Positions 23,807 to 31,164 of a stretch of 64,000 nucleotides of DNA are shown one piece after another (within the stretch, counting starts at the first letter, position 1; each line of letters opens with the position of its first letter). Origin of the DNA: CAWJEL01 sp964647255 (GTDB lineage: Bacteria > Chloroflexota > Anaerolineae > CG2-30-64-16). The stretch spans positions 124,001-188,000 of the forward strand of contig CAZYGI010000001.1 in the NCBI GenBank assembly GCA_964647255.1. The letters are read 5' to 3'. Under the pieces are notes generated by a model. It worked only from the letters and a program-made list of their open reading frames with translations. It made no database searches and had not been told where the DNA came from. Position numbers and translations under genes: made by a program.

Positions 23807-24073
23807 TCAATCGTAGTGAGACCACAATCGGATCACCTTGACGATCCGCTCTTCTTCGAGGACCTGGTAAACCAACCTGTGATGGATATTGATCCTTCGT
23901 GAGTAAGCGCCCGCCAAATCACCGATCAACTTTTCGTAAGGCGGCGGCGTCTGAAACGGGTTGATTTCAAGGATCTCCAATAATGCGATTACTTTCTCCT
24001 TGAGACCGGCCGCCGCCAGCTTCGGCGCGTCTTTTTGGGCCTGGCGGGTGTAGACCAACCGCCACTTCACCAT
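23807..24073 (-). CDS. YoeB/Txe-family toxin (RelE-like mRNA interferase)
   Basis: The 88-residue protein shows the YoeB/Txe pattern: 'VYTRQAQKDAPKLAAAGLKE', 'PPPYEKLIGDLAGAYSRRIN' and the end 'IHHRLVYQVLEEERIVKVIR' followed by LWSHYD. The conserved E-K-L, R-R-I-N, H-R-L-V-Y and a terminal HY match the catalytic surface that cleaves mRNA on the ribosome. The start codon overlaps the last codons of the antitoxin gene by seven bases, the standard order. It follows the catalytic xanthine-dehydrogenase gene on the same strand but has its own promoter. Confidence 0.93.
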   Translation of the reverse strand: MVKWRLVYTRQAQKDAPKLAAAGLKEKVIALLEILEINPFQTPPPYEKLIGDLAGAYSRRINIHHRLVYQVLEEERIVKVIRLWSHYD

Positions 24074-24309
24074 ACCAGTTCCTCACCGCACTCGACTATC
24101 GGCGTCCGCAGGCCCTCGATAATGGATTCGCGCATCCCCGGTATGGAAATCAGGTACAGCGTCTCCTGCACAGACCGCCAGTCTTCTTCCGAAAGCAAAA
24201 CGGCGTTGTTTCGCTTGCCGGCAATGAGCACTGGCTGATGCGATTGGGCCGTCTCGTCAATGAGTTGATACAGGTTCGCACGCGCTTCACTTACCTTCAA
24301 CACCGTCAT
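24067..24309 (-). CDS. YefM/Phd-family antitoxin
   Basis: The 80-residue protein has 'LKVSEARANLYQLIDETAQS' and 'VLIAGKRNNAVLLSEEDWRS', the DNA-binding fold of Phd/YefM antitoxins, followed by an acidic C-terminal part that would wrap the toxin. The ATG at 24309 sits five bases after AGGAGG; the GTG two codons earlier is too close to that site. It is expected to neutralise the toxin and to repress its own promoter at the inverted repeat 24337-24352. Confidence 0.92.
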   Translation of the reverse strand: MTVLKVSEARANLYQLIDETAQSHQPVLIAGKRNNAVLLSEEDWRSVQETLYLISIPGMRESIIEGLRTPIVECGEELVW

Positions 24310-24330
24310 ACGCACCTCCTGACTCGTGGC

Positions 24331-24362
24331 ATTATGGTACGTGATTTCGTACGTCCTGTCAA
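24331..24362 (-). promoter_or_regulatory. Promoter and candidate operator of the toxin-antitoxin pair
   Basis: On the minus strand TTGACA (24357-24362) is followed after 17 bases by TACCAT (24334-24339), with CATAAT overlapping it. GTACG (24337-24341) and CGTAC (24348-24352) form an inverted repeat inside the spacer, well placed for autorepression. Confidence 0.55.
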
Positions 24363-24385
24363 ACGTGCCGCAAGGGAAGCAGGCC

Positions 24386-26713
24386 TCAGCGCCCCTGTAA
24401 CCCCCGCCACACCCGCTCCGCTGTCAGCGGGAACTCGTCGAAGCGCACGCCGGTCGCGTCGTACACGGCCGCGCAGACCGCGGCTGCGGCGGGGAGGAAG
24501 GGCATCTCGCCCATGCCGCGAGCGCCGAAGGGGCCGTTGGGATCGGGCACTTCCACGATCAACGCATCCATCTGATCGGGCACGTCCAGCACGGTGGGAA
24601 TCAGGTAGGTGCTGAACTTGTCGGTCAGCACGCGGCCATCCCGCGCCTTCCACTCCTCCTGGATGGCGTAGCCCAACGCCTGCACCGCCGCGCCTTCGAT
24701 CTGGCCCGCCACCTGCTGCGGGTTGATGGCCTGCCCCACGTCGTCGGCGCTGATGAAGCGCTCCACCTTGACCTGACCGGTCTCGATGTCCACGGCGACG
24801 AGGGCGACCTGCGCCACGTAGCCGTAGGCGAAATTGGGCATCCCCTGGCCCGTCTCGGGATCGAGCTTGGTGGTCTTGGGCGCCAGGTAGACGTGCTCGC
24901 CCACGGCCGGCCGCTCTTCGTTGCGCCAGGCAGCCACCGCCTTTTCGGCCGCGCCCTTCACCGCGTTGCCCGACATGTAGGTGAGCCGCGACGCGGACGC
25001 GCTGCCGCTGCTGCCCATCTGCGCGGTGTCGGACGCGATCACCTTGACCCGCTCGAGCGGCACACCCGCCACCTCAGCCGCGACCTGGGCGATGATCGTG
25101 TGGTTGCCCTGCCCGCAGTCCGCGCCGGCGAAGTAGACCGTCGCTTCTGCGATTTCGGCGCCGCCACGCAGCTCAACGCGCGCGTAGCTGTTCTCCTGAT
25201 AGCCGAAGGAGAAACCGACATTCTTGAAGCCGGCCGCGAAACCAACGCCGCGGCGAGTGGCGAGTGGCGAGTGGCGAGCGGCGCTATTCGCTGATTCGCT
25301 GACACTTGCACCTGCGCTGCGCTCCGGCGCAAGTGCAGGTGTTCGCTGGTTCGCTGGTCTCTGCCAATGCCCCGCCTCATCCTGTATCCACCCGGCCGCC
25401 TTTGCCGCGGCGACGATCGTCGCGGTGAGGCCGACGCCGCCGGGGATGGGGGTGCCGACGGAGAGCAGGCTTTGATCGGTCAGGATGTTCTTCAGCCGGA
25501 TTTCGACCGGATCCATGCCGAGCGCTTCGGCCAGTTTGTTCATCTGGCCCTCGGCCGCGAAGTGGCCCTGCGGCCCGCCGAAGCCGCGGAACGCCGCGCC
25601 CGGTACGTTGTTGGTGTAGGCCGCGTGGGTGTCAATGGCGACGTTCGGAATGTCGTAGGGCCCCGCGCAGGTCAACGTCGTGTTGCCCAGCACTTTGTTG
25701 CTGGTGTACATGTACGCGCCGCCGTCGGCGATCACCTTGACCTGGACCGCGGTCAGCTTGCCGTCGCGCTTGGCGCCCCACTTGGTGTAGATCTTCATCG
25801 CGTGGCGCTTGCCGTGGCCGACGATGGACTCCTCACGGCTCCAGATTGTCTTGACGGGCCGGATGATGCCGCGCTGCGCCAGCCGCCAGACCGCCAGCGC
25901 CAGGGTGATCTGCACCGACATGTCCTCGCGGCCGCCGAACGCGCCGCCGATGGCCGGGTAGATCACGCGCACTTGCTCCTTCGGGATGCCCAGCGCGTGG
26001 GCGATTTGTCCCTGGTCTTCGTGCGTCCATTGCCCGGCCACTTCCACGGTGACGCGGCCGGCCTCGTCCATATAGGCCACGCCGGCTTCGGGCTGGAGGT
26101 AGGCGTGCTCCTGCACCGGGGTCTGGTAGACCCCCTCGACGATGACGTCGGCCTCCTGGAAACCGGCCTCAATATCGCCTTTGCGGATGCGGTAGCCGTA
26201 GCAGACGTTATTGGGGCAGTTCGGGTGGAGCTGGATCGGCACGGGCCGCGCCGGGTCGTCGCCGCCCAGCCCGCCGGCCAGCGACGGCGCGGCCACTTCG
26301 GGATCGGTGACAATCGGCAGATCTTCCCACTCGACGCGGATCAGCTTGCACGCGGCGCGGGCCTGCACCTCGGTCTCGGCGACGACGATCGCCACCTGGT
26401 CACCCACGAAGCGCACCACATCTGCGCCGGGCACAGCCGAACCGGGGCCGCACAGCACGGGTTGATCCTTAATCTGGAGGCCGTATTCGTTCACCGGCAC
26501 ATCGGCGGCGGTGAACACGGCGATGACGCCTGCCGCGGCCTCAGCGGCCGCCGTATCAATGCTCAGGACGCGTGCATGCGGCCGGCCGGCGAACAGCGTC
26601 GCCATATGCAGCATATCCGGCGCGGCGATGTCGCCCGGGTAAAGCGTCTTGCCTGTGACCTTGCCCGCGGCGTCAATACGGGGGGCATTGGTTCCGATAG
26701 TTTGATAGGTCAT
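24386..26713 (-). CDS. Xanthine-dehydrogenase-family molybdopterin-binding subunit
   Basis: The 775-residue catalytic subunit of a molybdenum hydroxylase. 'GKTLYPGDIAAPDMLHM' starts the a/b hammerhead domain. 'YPAIGGAFGGREDMSVQI' and 'AAFRGFGGPQGHFAAEGQM' bind the molybdopterin cofactor; 'GARGMGEMPFLPAAAAV' holds the base Glu needed for hydroxylation. The partner FAD/iron-sulfur chain is encoded 64 bases upstream. Purines such as hypoxanthine or xanthine are the likely substrates because of the neighbours; sequence alone does not exclude other N-heterocycles. About 33 residues between 'GHWQRPAN' and 'RRGVGFAAGF' come from a tandem and palindromic repeat (25254-25352). Molybdenum cofactor maturation genes are not in the window. 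Confidence 0.9.
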   Translation of the reverse strand: MTYQTIGTNAPRIDAAGKVTGKTLYPGDIAAPDMLHMATLFAGRPHARVLSIDTAAAEAAAGVIAVFTAADVPVNEYGLQIKDQPVLCGPGSAVPGADVVRFVGDQVAIVVAETEVQARAACKLIRVEWEDLPIVTDPEVAAPSLAGGLGGDDPARPVPIQLHPNCPNNVCYGYRIRKGDIEAGFQEADVIVEGVYQTPVQEHAYLQPEAGVAYMDEAGRVTVEVAGQWTHEDQGQIAHALGIPKEQVRVIYPAIGGAFGGREDMSVQITLALAVWRLAQRGIIRPVKTIWSREESIVGHGKRHAMKIYTKWGAKRDGKLTAVQVKVIADGGAYMYTSNKVLGNTTLTCAGPYDIPNVAIDTHAAYTNNVPGAAFRGFGGPQGHFAAEGQMNKLAEALGMDPVEIRLKNILTDQSLLSVGTPIPGGVGLTATIVAAAKAAGWIQDEAGHWQRPANQRTPALAPERSAGASVSESANSAARHSPLATRRGVGFAAGFKNVGFSFGYQENSYARVELRGGAEIAEATVYFAGADCGQGNHTIIAQVAAEVAGVPLERVKVIASDTAQMGSSGSASASRLTYMSGNAVKGAAEKAVAAWRNEERPAVGEHVYLAPKTTKLDPETGQGMPNFAYGYVAQVALVAVDIETGQVKVERFISADDVGQAINPQQVAGQIEGAAVQALGYAIQEEWKARDGRVLTDKFSTYLIPTVLDVPDQMDALIVEVPDPNGPFGARGMGEMPFLPAAAAVCAAVYDATGVRFDEFPLTAERVWRGLQGR
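25254..25352. repeat. GGCGAGT tandem repeat plus imperfect hairpin, in frame in molybdenum subunit gene
   Basis: GGCGAGT occurs three times, followed by GGCGAGC, giving a 7-base period. TTCGCTGA is doubled and recurs after a 14-bp-arm imperfect hairpin (ACTTGCACCTGCGC against 25328-25341). The whole adds about 33 residues without shifting the frame. Confidence 0.8.
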
Positions 26714-26777
26714 GGTGTCTTCCTCTGATCAGGTAGACGAGTAGCCAGGGAAACGGGAAAGCCGGGAAAGAAGCGCA

Positions 26778-28199
26778 TTATCGCGCTGTCGCACGTTCCA
26801 CGGCTTCCAGGATCTTGTAGTACCCGGTGCAGCGGCACAAATTGCCGGTGAGCGCCTGCTTGATCTGGTCGGCGGTGGGCCGGGGGAATTCCTCCAGCAG
26901 ATTGGCCGCGGACATCAGGATGCCGGGGGTGCAATAGCCGCACTGGACCGCTGCCGCGTCAATGAAGGCTTGCTGGAGGGGGCTGAGCGTCCCGTCCGGC
27001 TGGCCCAGTCCCTCGACGGTGACGACTTCGCAGCCTTCCGCGCGCTCGGCCGGCACCAGGCAGCTCATCACCGCCACGCCGTCGAGCCACACGGTGCACG
27101 CGCCGCACTCGCCCTCCGCACACCCCTCTTTGGTCCCGGTCAGCCCCGCATCCTCGCGCAGCGCGCGCAGCAGCGTCTTGCCGTGGGCGTTGGGCAGGGT
27201 GGCTGGCTTACCATTGAGGCTGAAACTGACCCCTGCCCCCTGGCCCCTGACCCCTGCTCCCTGCTCCCTGCCCCCTGCCCCCTGCAGCAGCACCGGCGCC
27301 GCCGGCCATCCCTCCCGCTCCGTCCCGTCGCGCAACTGGCGCAGCGCCCGCGCGGTCAGCACGCGCACCATGTCACGGCGATAGTCTGCGCTGCCGCGCA
27401 CGTCGGTGATAGGCCGGGCCGCGGCCGCAGCCAGCTCGGCCGCTCGCTCGACGACCTCGTCGGTCAGGGCTTTGCCGGCCAGGTACGCTTCCGCCTCGGC
27501 CGCGCGGACGATGGTGGGCGCGACGGAGCCAAGCGCAATGCGGGCATTCACGAGTCGCGGCGCGGCAGCTCCTCCGCTGCTTCCGCCGTCAAACTCCACA
27601 ACCACCGCAACGTTCACCACGCTGATCGCCTGCGCCTGCCGCAACCCCAGCTTCAAAAAGGTGCCGCGCTCGGCCGGCTTGAGGGCCGGGACGTTGATGC
27701 GGAGGAGCATCTCGTCGGGCTGGAGCGCAGTCTTGCGCACGCCGCGGAAGAACTCGGCGCAAGACAGGGTGCGCTCCCCGCGATCGCGGCTGGCGAGGGT
27801 GAACGTCGCGTCCATGGCCCACAGCGGTGCGATGGTGTCGTTCGCCGGACTGGCGGTGACGCAGTTGCCCGCAACGGTGCCGCGGTTGCGAATCTGCGGC
27901 GCGCCGACCAGCCAGCACGCGCGCGCCAGCGGGAAGGCGCCCGCCACGGCGTCGGACGCGCCGACCACCTGGTTGTGGGTCACGTTAGCGCCCAGATGAA
28001 ACGTGCCGTTCTCGCGCTGGATGGCGTTTAGGCCAGGGATGCGCGAAACATCAATAATGGTCTCCGGGGTCCGGACGCCGCGCTCGATCTCCAGGATCAG
28101 GTCGGTGCCGCCCGCGATGAGACGGCACGCATCGCCGTATTGCGCCAGAAAATCCAACGCCTCGGCGATCGTGCCCGGCGCATAGTAGGTGTGCCACAT
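26778..28199 (-). CDS. Xanthine-dehydrogenase FAD-binding and 2Fe-2S subunits fused in one chain
   Basis: A 473-residue fusion. The N-terminal 290 residues are the FAD-binding subunit: 'LIAGGTDLILEIERGV' and 'QIRNRGTVAGNCVTASPAND' contact FAD, and 'LKLGLRQAQAISVVNVAVVV' continues the fold. The C-terminal 155 residues are the iron-sulfur subunit, with plant-type cysteines in 'GCAEGECGACTVWLDGVAVM' and a second cluster in 'QCGYCTPGILM' with 'GNLCRCTGYYKI'. It passes electrons from the molybdenum subunit to FAD. The junction is a Gly/Ala/Gln peptide encoded by a 7-base tandem repeat at 27227-27290, so the repeat may have joined two genes. AAGAGG lies upstream of the ATG. Confidence 0.9.
   Translation of the reverse strand: MWHTYYAPGTIAEALDFLAQYGDACRLIAGGTDLILEIERGVRTPETIIDVSRIPGLNAIQRENGTFHLGANVTHNQVVGASDAVAGAFPLARACWLVGAPQIRNRGTVAGNCVTASPANDTIAPLWAMDATFTLASRDRGERTLSCAEFFRGVRKTALQPDEMLLRINVPALKPAERGTFLKLGLRQAQAISVVNVAVVVEFDGGSSGGAAAPRLVNARIALGSVAPTIVRAAEAEAYLAGKALTDEVVERAAELAAAAARPITDVRGSADYRRDMVRVLTARALRQLRDGTEREGWPAAPVLLQGAGGREQGAGVRGQGAGVSFSLNGKPATLPNAHGKTLLRALREDAGLTGTKEGCAEGECGACTVWLDGVAVMSCLVPAERAEGCEVVTVEGLGQPDGTLSPLQQAFIDAAAVQCGYCTPGILMSAANLLEEFPRPTADQIKQALTGNLCRCTGYYKILEAVERATAR
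27227..27290. repeat. 7-base CCCCTGC-type tandem repeat at the fusion joint
   Basis: About nine units of CCCCTGC with variants (CCCCTGA, TCCCTGC, CCCCTGG). Because 3 x 7 is 21, the peptide repeats every seven residues: QGAGGRE, QGAGVRG, QGAGVSF. It separates the FAD domain from the 2Fe-2S domain. Confidence 0.85.
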
Positions 28200-28230
28200 G
28201 ATTCGACCTCTTGATTGATGACGATAAGCC

Positions 28231-28440
28231 GTAGACGAGCGCTGAAGTCTGCCGGTGTTTTGGTAGTAACGACTTCAGTCGTTCCGGCGGACACCAGCGA
28301 CTAAGATCTCTACTCCGAACCCCGGTCAAATCTGCGCCCGGCCAGACTAAACTGAGTCCAAAGTGAAACCGACATGCGATATCCGTTGTAGTTGCGGCTT
28401 TAGCCGCTGTAGGCGAGCTTCTGGCGACTAAAGTCGCCAC
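28231..28440. repeat. Cluster of CGACTTCAGTCG / GCGACTAAAGTCGC palindromes
   Basis: The 282-base spacer before the FAD/2Fe-2S gene contains AACGACT-TC-AGTCGTT (28268-28283), GCGGCT-TT-AGCCGC (28394-28407) and TGGCGACT-AA-AGTCGCCA (28422-28439). These are dispersed palindromic repeats, not operators. They separate this gene from the small gene upstream. Confidence 0.75.
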
Positions 28441-28481
28441 TACGAAGCCAGCCGCAACATGGATTTCACCGCGGTATCAGT

Positions 28482-28667
28482 TTAGAACGCGGCTGGCCCC
28501 GGCTCCTCGCCGACCGTGTGCGTCGCTTCGTAGTCCAGCAGGCGAGCGGCTTCAATCAGCGAATCGGCGTCGCCGTTATCCACCGCGGCCTGCAACGTTT
28601 CCATCTGCATGTCGGTGAGGATGCCTGCTTCCAGCGCACGAACCCAGGAAAAGGTTGGCATGGACAT
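28482..28667 (-). CDS. Small protein of unknown function between ssnA and the dehydrogenase genes
   Basis: A 61-residue acidic protein: 'FSWVRALEAGILTDMQMETL', 'QAAVDNGDADSLIEAARLLD', then a polar end. It is predicted to be two or three helices, with no membrane segment and no cysteines. The ATG at 28667 is five bases after AGGAGG, so translation is likely. I do not recognise a family. Its position inside the purine-related gene run suggests an accessory role, perhaps in assembly or regulation, but this is only positional. Confidence 0.55.
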   Translation of the reverse strand: MSMPTFSWVRALEAGILTDMQMETLQAAVDNGDADSLIEAARLLDYEATHTVGEEPGPAAF

Positions 28668-28684
28668 GGTGACCTCCTGCAACG

Positions 28685-28747
28685 ACGAATGACACGTAAC
28701 GAGTAATGAGTGACCCGAAATCTTACGCGTGACTGGTTACTCGTTAT
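28685..28747. repeat. Snap-back GTAACGAGTAA repeat
   Basis: CGTAACGAGTAATGAGTGAC is followed by its approximate inverse GTGACTGGTTACTCGTTAT. The same family lies at 32641-32702. It fills the spacer between the small gene and ssnA. Confidence 0.65.
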
Positions 28748-30085
28748 CTAGCCCACCCGCTTCCACACTCCCACCGCCAGCTCCCGCGCCTTGGCCGCGA
28801 TCTCCGCCTCGTCCAGCATGGTAAGCCGGCGATCCCGCATTAGCACCTTGCCCGAGGCGATGGTGTGCGTGACGTGCGCGCCATCCACACCGAAGAGGAT
28901 CTGCCACGGGAGATTACCCGGGGTCAGCGGGGTAAAAGGCGCATAATCCAGGAAGATGATATCGGCGAACGCGCCCGCGGCGATCTCCGCGACGGGCTTG
29001 GGGAAGAACTGCCGGCACAGCTTGGCGTTGTTGCCGTAAGCCATCTGCATGACCACGTCGCCGGGCATGGCCTGCGGGTCGCCGGTGTTGTGCTTGTGCG
29101 CCAGGTAGCACGCCTTCATCTCCTCGAACATGTTGTTCGAGAAGCCATCATTGCCCAGCGCCACCGGAATGCCGCGGCGGAGCAGGCCGGCGACATCGGG
29201 CAGCCCCACGGCGTTATTCATGTTCGAGCGCGGCTGATGCGTCACCCAGGTGCCGGTGCGATGCAGGATGTCTTTCTCGAAGGCATCCAGGTGCACGCAG
29301 TGGATGGCAAGGGTCTTCGGCCCGAGGATGCCGAACTTTTGCAGCCGTTCCACCACGCGCAGGTTGTACTGGCGCAGGCTCTCCTGCTGATCGGCGATCC
29401 CCTCGGCGACGTGGATGTGGAAGCCGGTGTCCAGGCCATCGGCCGCATCTCGGCTCGCCTCCAGCGTGTCATCGGAAAGGGTGAGCGCGGCATGCAACCC
29501 GAAGGAGGCGGCCAACTGCGGGTCGCGCTCCTTGCGGCAGCGCTTGAGGAAGCGCGCGTTCTCGGCGATGCCGGCCTTGGCGCCGGCCATGCCGTTGCGA
29601 TCGGTGACCTCATAACACAGGCTGGCGCGCAGGCCCGTCGTTTTGACTGCATCGGCGATGATGTCGAGGCTGCCGTCAATGGCGCTGGGGCTGGCGTGGT
29701 GGTCAATCAGCGTGGTGCAGCCGTGGCGGATCGCATCCACCAGGCACACCAGTGCGCTGTAGCGGACGTCATCCCAGAGCAGCGCCCGGTCGAGCTTCCA
29801 CCACAGCCGCTCCAGGATTTCCACAAAGTTGGTGGCCGGCGCGCCGGGGATCGCCATCCCGCGCGCAAACGCACCGTAGAAATGAGTGTGCCCGCAGACC
29901 GAAGCGGGCAAGACGATCTTGCCGCCCGCGTCTAGCCGTTCAGCGTCCGGATACCTGGCTGCCAACGCGGCCGTGGAACCGACCTCGGCAATCGTGTCTC
30001 CTTCGACGTAAATCGCGCCGTCAGAGATGAGCTCGTTGGCCTGACCCAGGGTGAAAACCTGGCCGTGGGTGATCAACAAAGACAT
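28748..30085 (-). CDS. ssnA: SsnA-type putative aminohydrolase (amidohydrolase superfamily)
   Basis: The 445-residue metal-dependent hydrolase has the TIM-barrel motifs in order: CGHTHFYG (the HxH metal pair), 'TTLIDHHASPSAIDGS', 'GFHIHVAEGIADQQ', 'AIHCVHLDAFEKDI', 'TWVTHQPRSNMNNAVG' and 'VALGNDGFSNNMFEEM', whose Asp completes the site. It resembles SsnA of the Escherichia coli purine-catabolism cluster, related to guanine and chlorohydrolase deaminases. Likely reaction: hydrolytic deamination or ring hydrolysis of a purine-derived compound. It lies 33 bases after the lipase-like gene and upstream of the xanthine-dehydrogenase genes. Confidence 0.85.
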   Translation of the reverse strand: MSLLITHGQVFTLGQANELISDGAIYVEGDTIAEVGSTAALAARYPDAERLDAGGKIVLPASVCGHTHFYGAFARGMAIPGAPATNFVEILERLWWKLDRALLWDDVRYSALVCLVDAIRHGCTTLIDHHASPSAIDGSLDIIADAVKTTGLRASLCYEVTDRNGMAGAKAGIAENARFLKRCRKERDPQLAASFGLHAALTLSDDTLEASRDAADGLDTGFHIHVAEGIADQQESLRQYNLRVVERLQKFGILGPKTLAIHCVHLDAFEKDILHRTGTWVTHQPRSNMNNAVGLPDVAGLLRRGIPVALGNDGFSNNMFEEMKACYLAHKHNTGDPQAMPGDVVMQMAYGNNAKLCRQFFPKPVAEIAAGAFADIIFLDYAPFTPLTPGNLPWQILFGVDGAHVTHTIASGKVLMRDRRLTMLDEAEIAAKARELAVGVWKRVG

Positions 30086-30118
30086 CTTTCACCTCATCGT
30101 ATCACTGGGCAGAAACGC

Positions 30119-30985
30119 TCAGGATGGCGTATGCTGCCGGAGCCACGCGATCACAAACCCGAGCACCTCCGCCTTCTCCGGCTCGTTGTGCGTCTCGTGG
30201 TAAAAACCTTCCCAGAGTTTCAGCGTGCAGAGCCCGGCCGGCGCTTTGGCGGCAAATTCCTCCGAGGCTTTGGCCGACGTGAGCTTGTCCGCGGTGCCGT
30301 GCACCAGCAGGAGCGGCAGCGGGAACTCGGACGCATGGGCAATCGCCCATTCGCCGGCCTGCAACATGCCCAGGGCCAGGCGCACCGAAATTTTGTTGTG
30401 AACGAGTGGGTCGCTGGTATAGGCCCGGATCACTTCCGGGTCGCGCGCCAGACCGTCGAGCGCCAGACCGTTCGCCATCTGCAGGCCAGGTTGGAGCTTG
30501 TTCATCACCTGGGCCAGGGCGACTTGCAGCGGGGGCAGCGGATTCGTCACGCGCAGACCAGGGCTGGTGGAGATCACGCCCGCAACCCTTCGGCTCCGTT
30601 CCTCGCCGCTCAGGGTAGACAGACATCGCAGCGCGTAGTTAATCACCAGGTTGCCGCCCAGGCTGTGGCCATAGAGGAAGCGCGGCACGCCGGGGTAGCG
30701 AGCCGCGGCCTCATCCAGCAGGCGGCCGATATCGTCCAGGAGGGTGTCGTAGGTCGGGGTGTGGCCGCGCAGCCCGCCCGATTTGCCGTGGCCGCGCAGA
30801 TCAAAGCCGAGCACAGCATATCCGACATCGTTGAGCGCGGCGGCGACGTGCGCATAACGGCCCGTGTGCTCGCCCAGGCCATGCACCAGGCAGACCACGC
30901 CGCAGGGCGCCTGCTCAGGTTGCCAGCCCTGGAAGTAAAATTCAAGACCGTCGGGGGACTTGCGGGTAAATTCGATGTGCTGCAC
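30119..30985 (-). CDS. Alpha/beta hydrolase, monoacylglycerol-lipase-like
   Basis: A 288-residue serine hydrolase. The nucleophile is Ser in YGHSLGGNL, the oxyanion region is 'CLVHGLGEHTGRYAHVA', the acid is Asp in 'LLVHGTADKLTS', and the histidine is in 'LWEGFYHETHNEPEKAEV'. The arrangement matches the Hydrolase_4 group (lysophospholipase or monoglyceride lipase). No signal peptide, so it is cytosolic. Its location in the island is not obviously metabolic; it may clear an ester intermediate or simply be a passenger. It follows the hairpin at 31113-31162, which may insulate it from the upstream genes. Confidence 0.85.
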   Translation of the reverse strand: MQHIEFTRKSPDGLEFYFQGWQPEQAPCGVVCLVHGLGEHTGRYAHVAAALNDVGYAVLGFDLRGHGKSGGLRGHTPTYDTLLDDIGRLLDEAAARYPGVPRFLYGHSLGGNLVINYALRCLSTLSGEERSRRVAGVISTSPGLRVTNPLPPLQVALAQVMNKLQPGLQMANGLALDGLARDPEVIRAYTSDPLVHNKISVRLALGMLQAGEWAIAHASEFPLPLLLVHGTADKLTSAKASEEFAAKAPAGLCTLKLWEGFYHETHNEPEKAEVLGFVIAWLRQHTPS

Positions 30986-31112
30986 TGAACATCTCCTCTA
31001 TTGCATGAACTGCATCTATTCTACCACGCCCGATGTTTTTTGGGAATTGATCTGAGGAGTCGAAGGAGAACGAAGGGTGACACACGCCGTTGTATGCCAC
31101 CCTTTCCTGGAA

Positions 31113-31162
31113 GGAAGCCAGAAGCTGGATGCTGCGCTGCCAGCATCCAGCTTCTGGCTTCC
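31113..31162. terminator. 22-bp perfect hairpin after the PLP-enzyme gene
   Basis: GGAAGCCAGAAGCTGGATGC (from 31113) continues to 31134 and pairs perfectly with 31141-31162, with a six-base loop. It begins three bases after the stop of the gene at 31165. There is no T-tract in the minus direction, so it may be a repeat element acting as an mRNA-processing or attenuation site. Confidence 0.55.
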
Positions 31163-31164
31163 GG

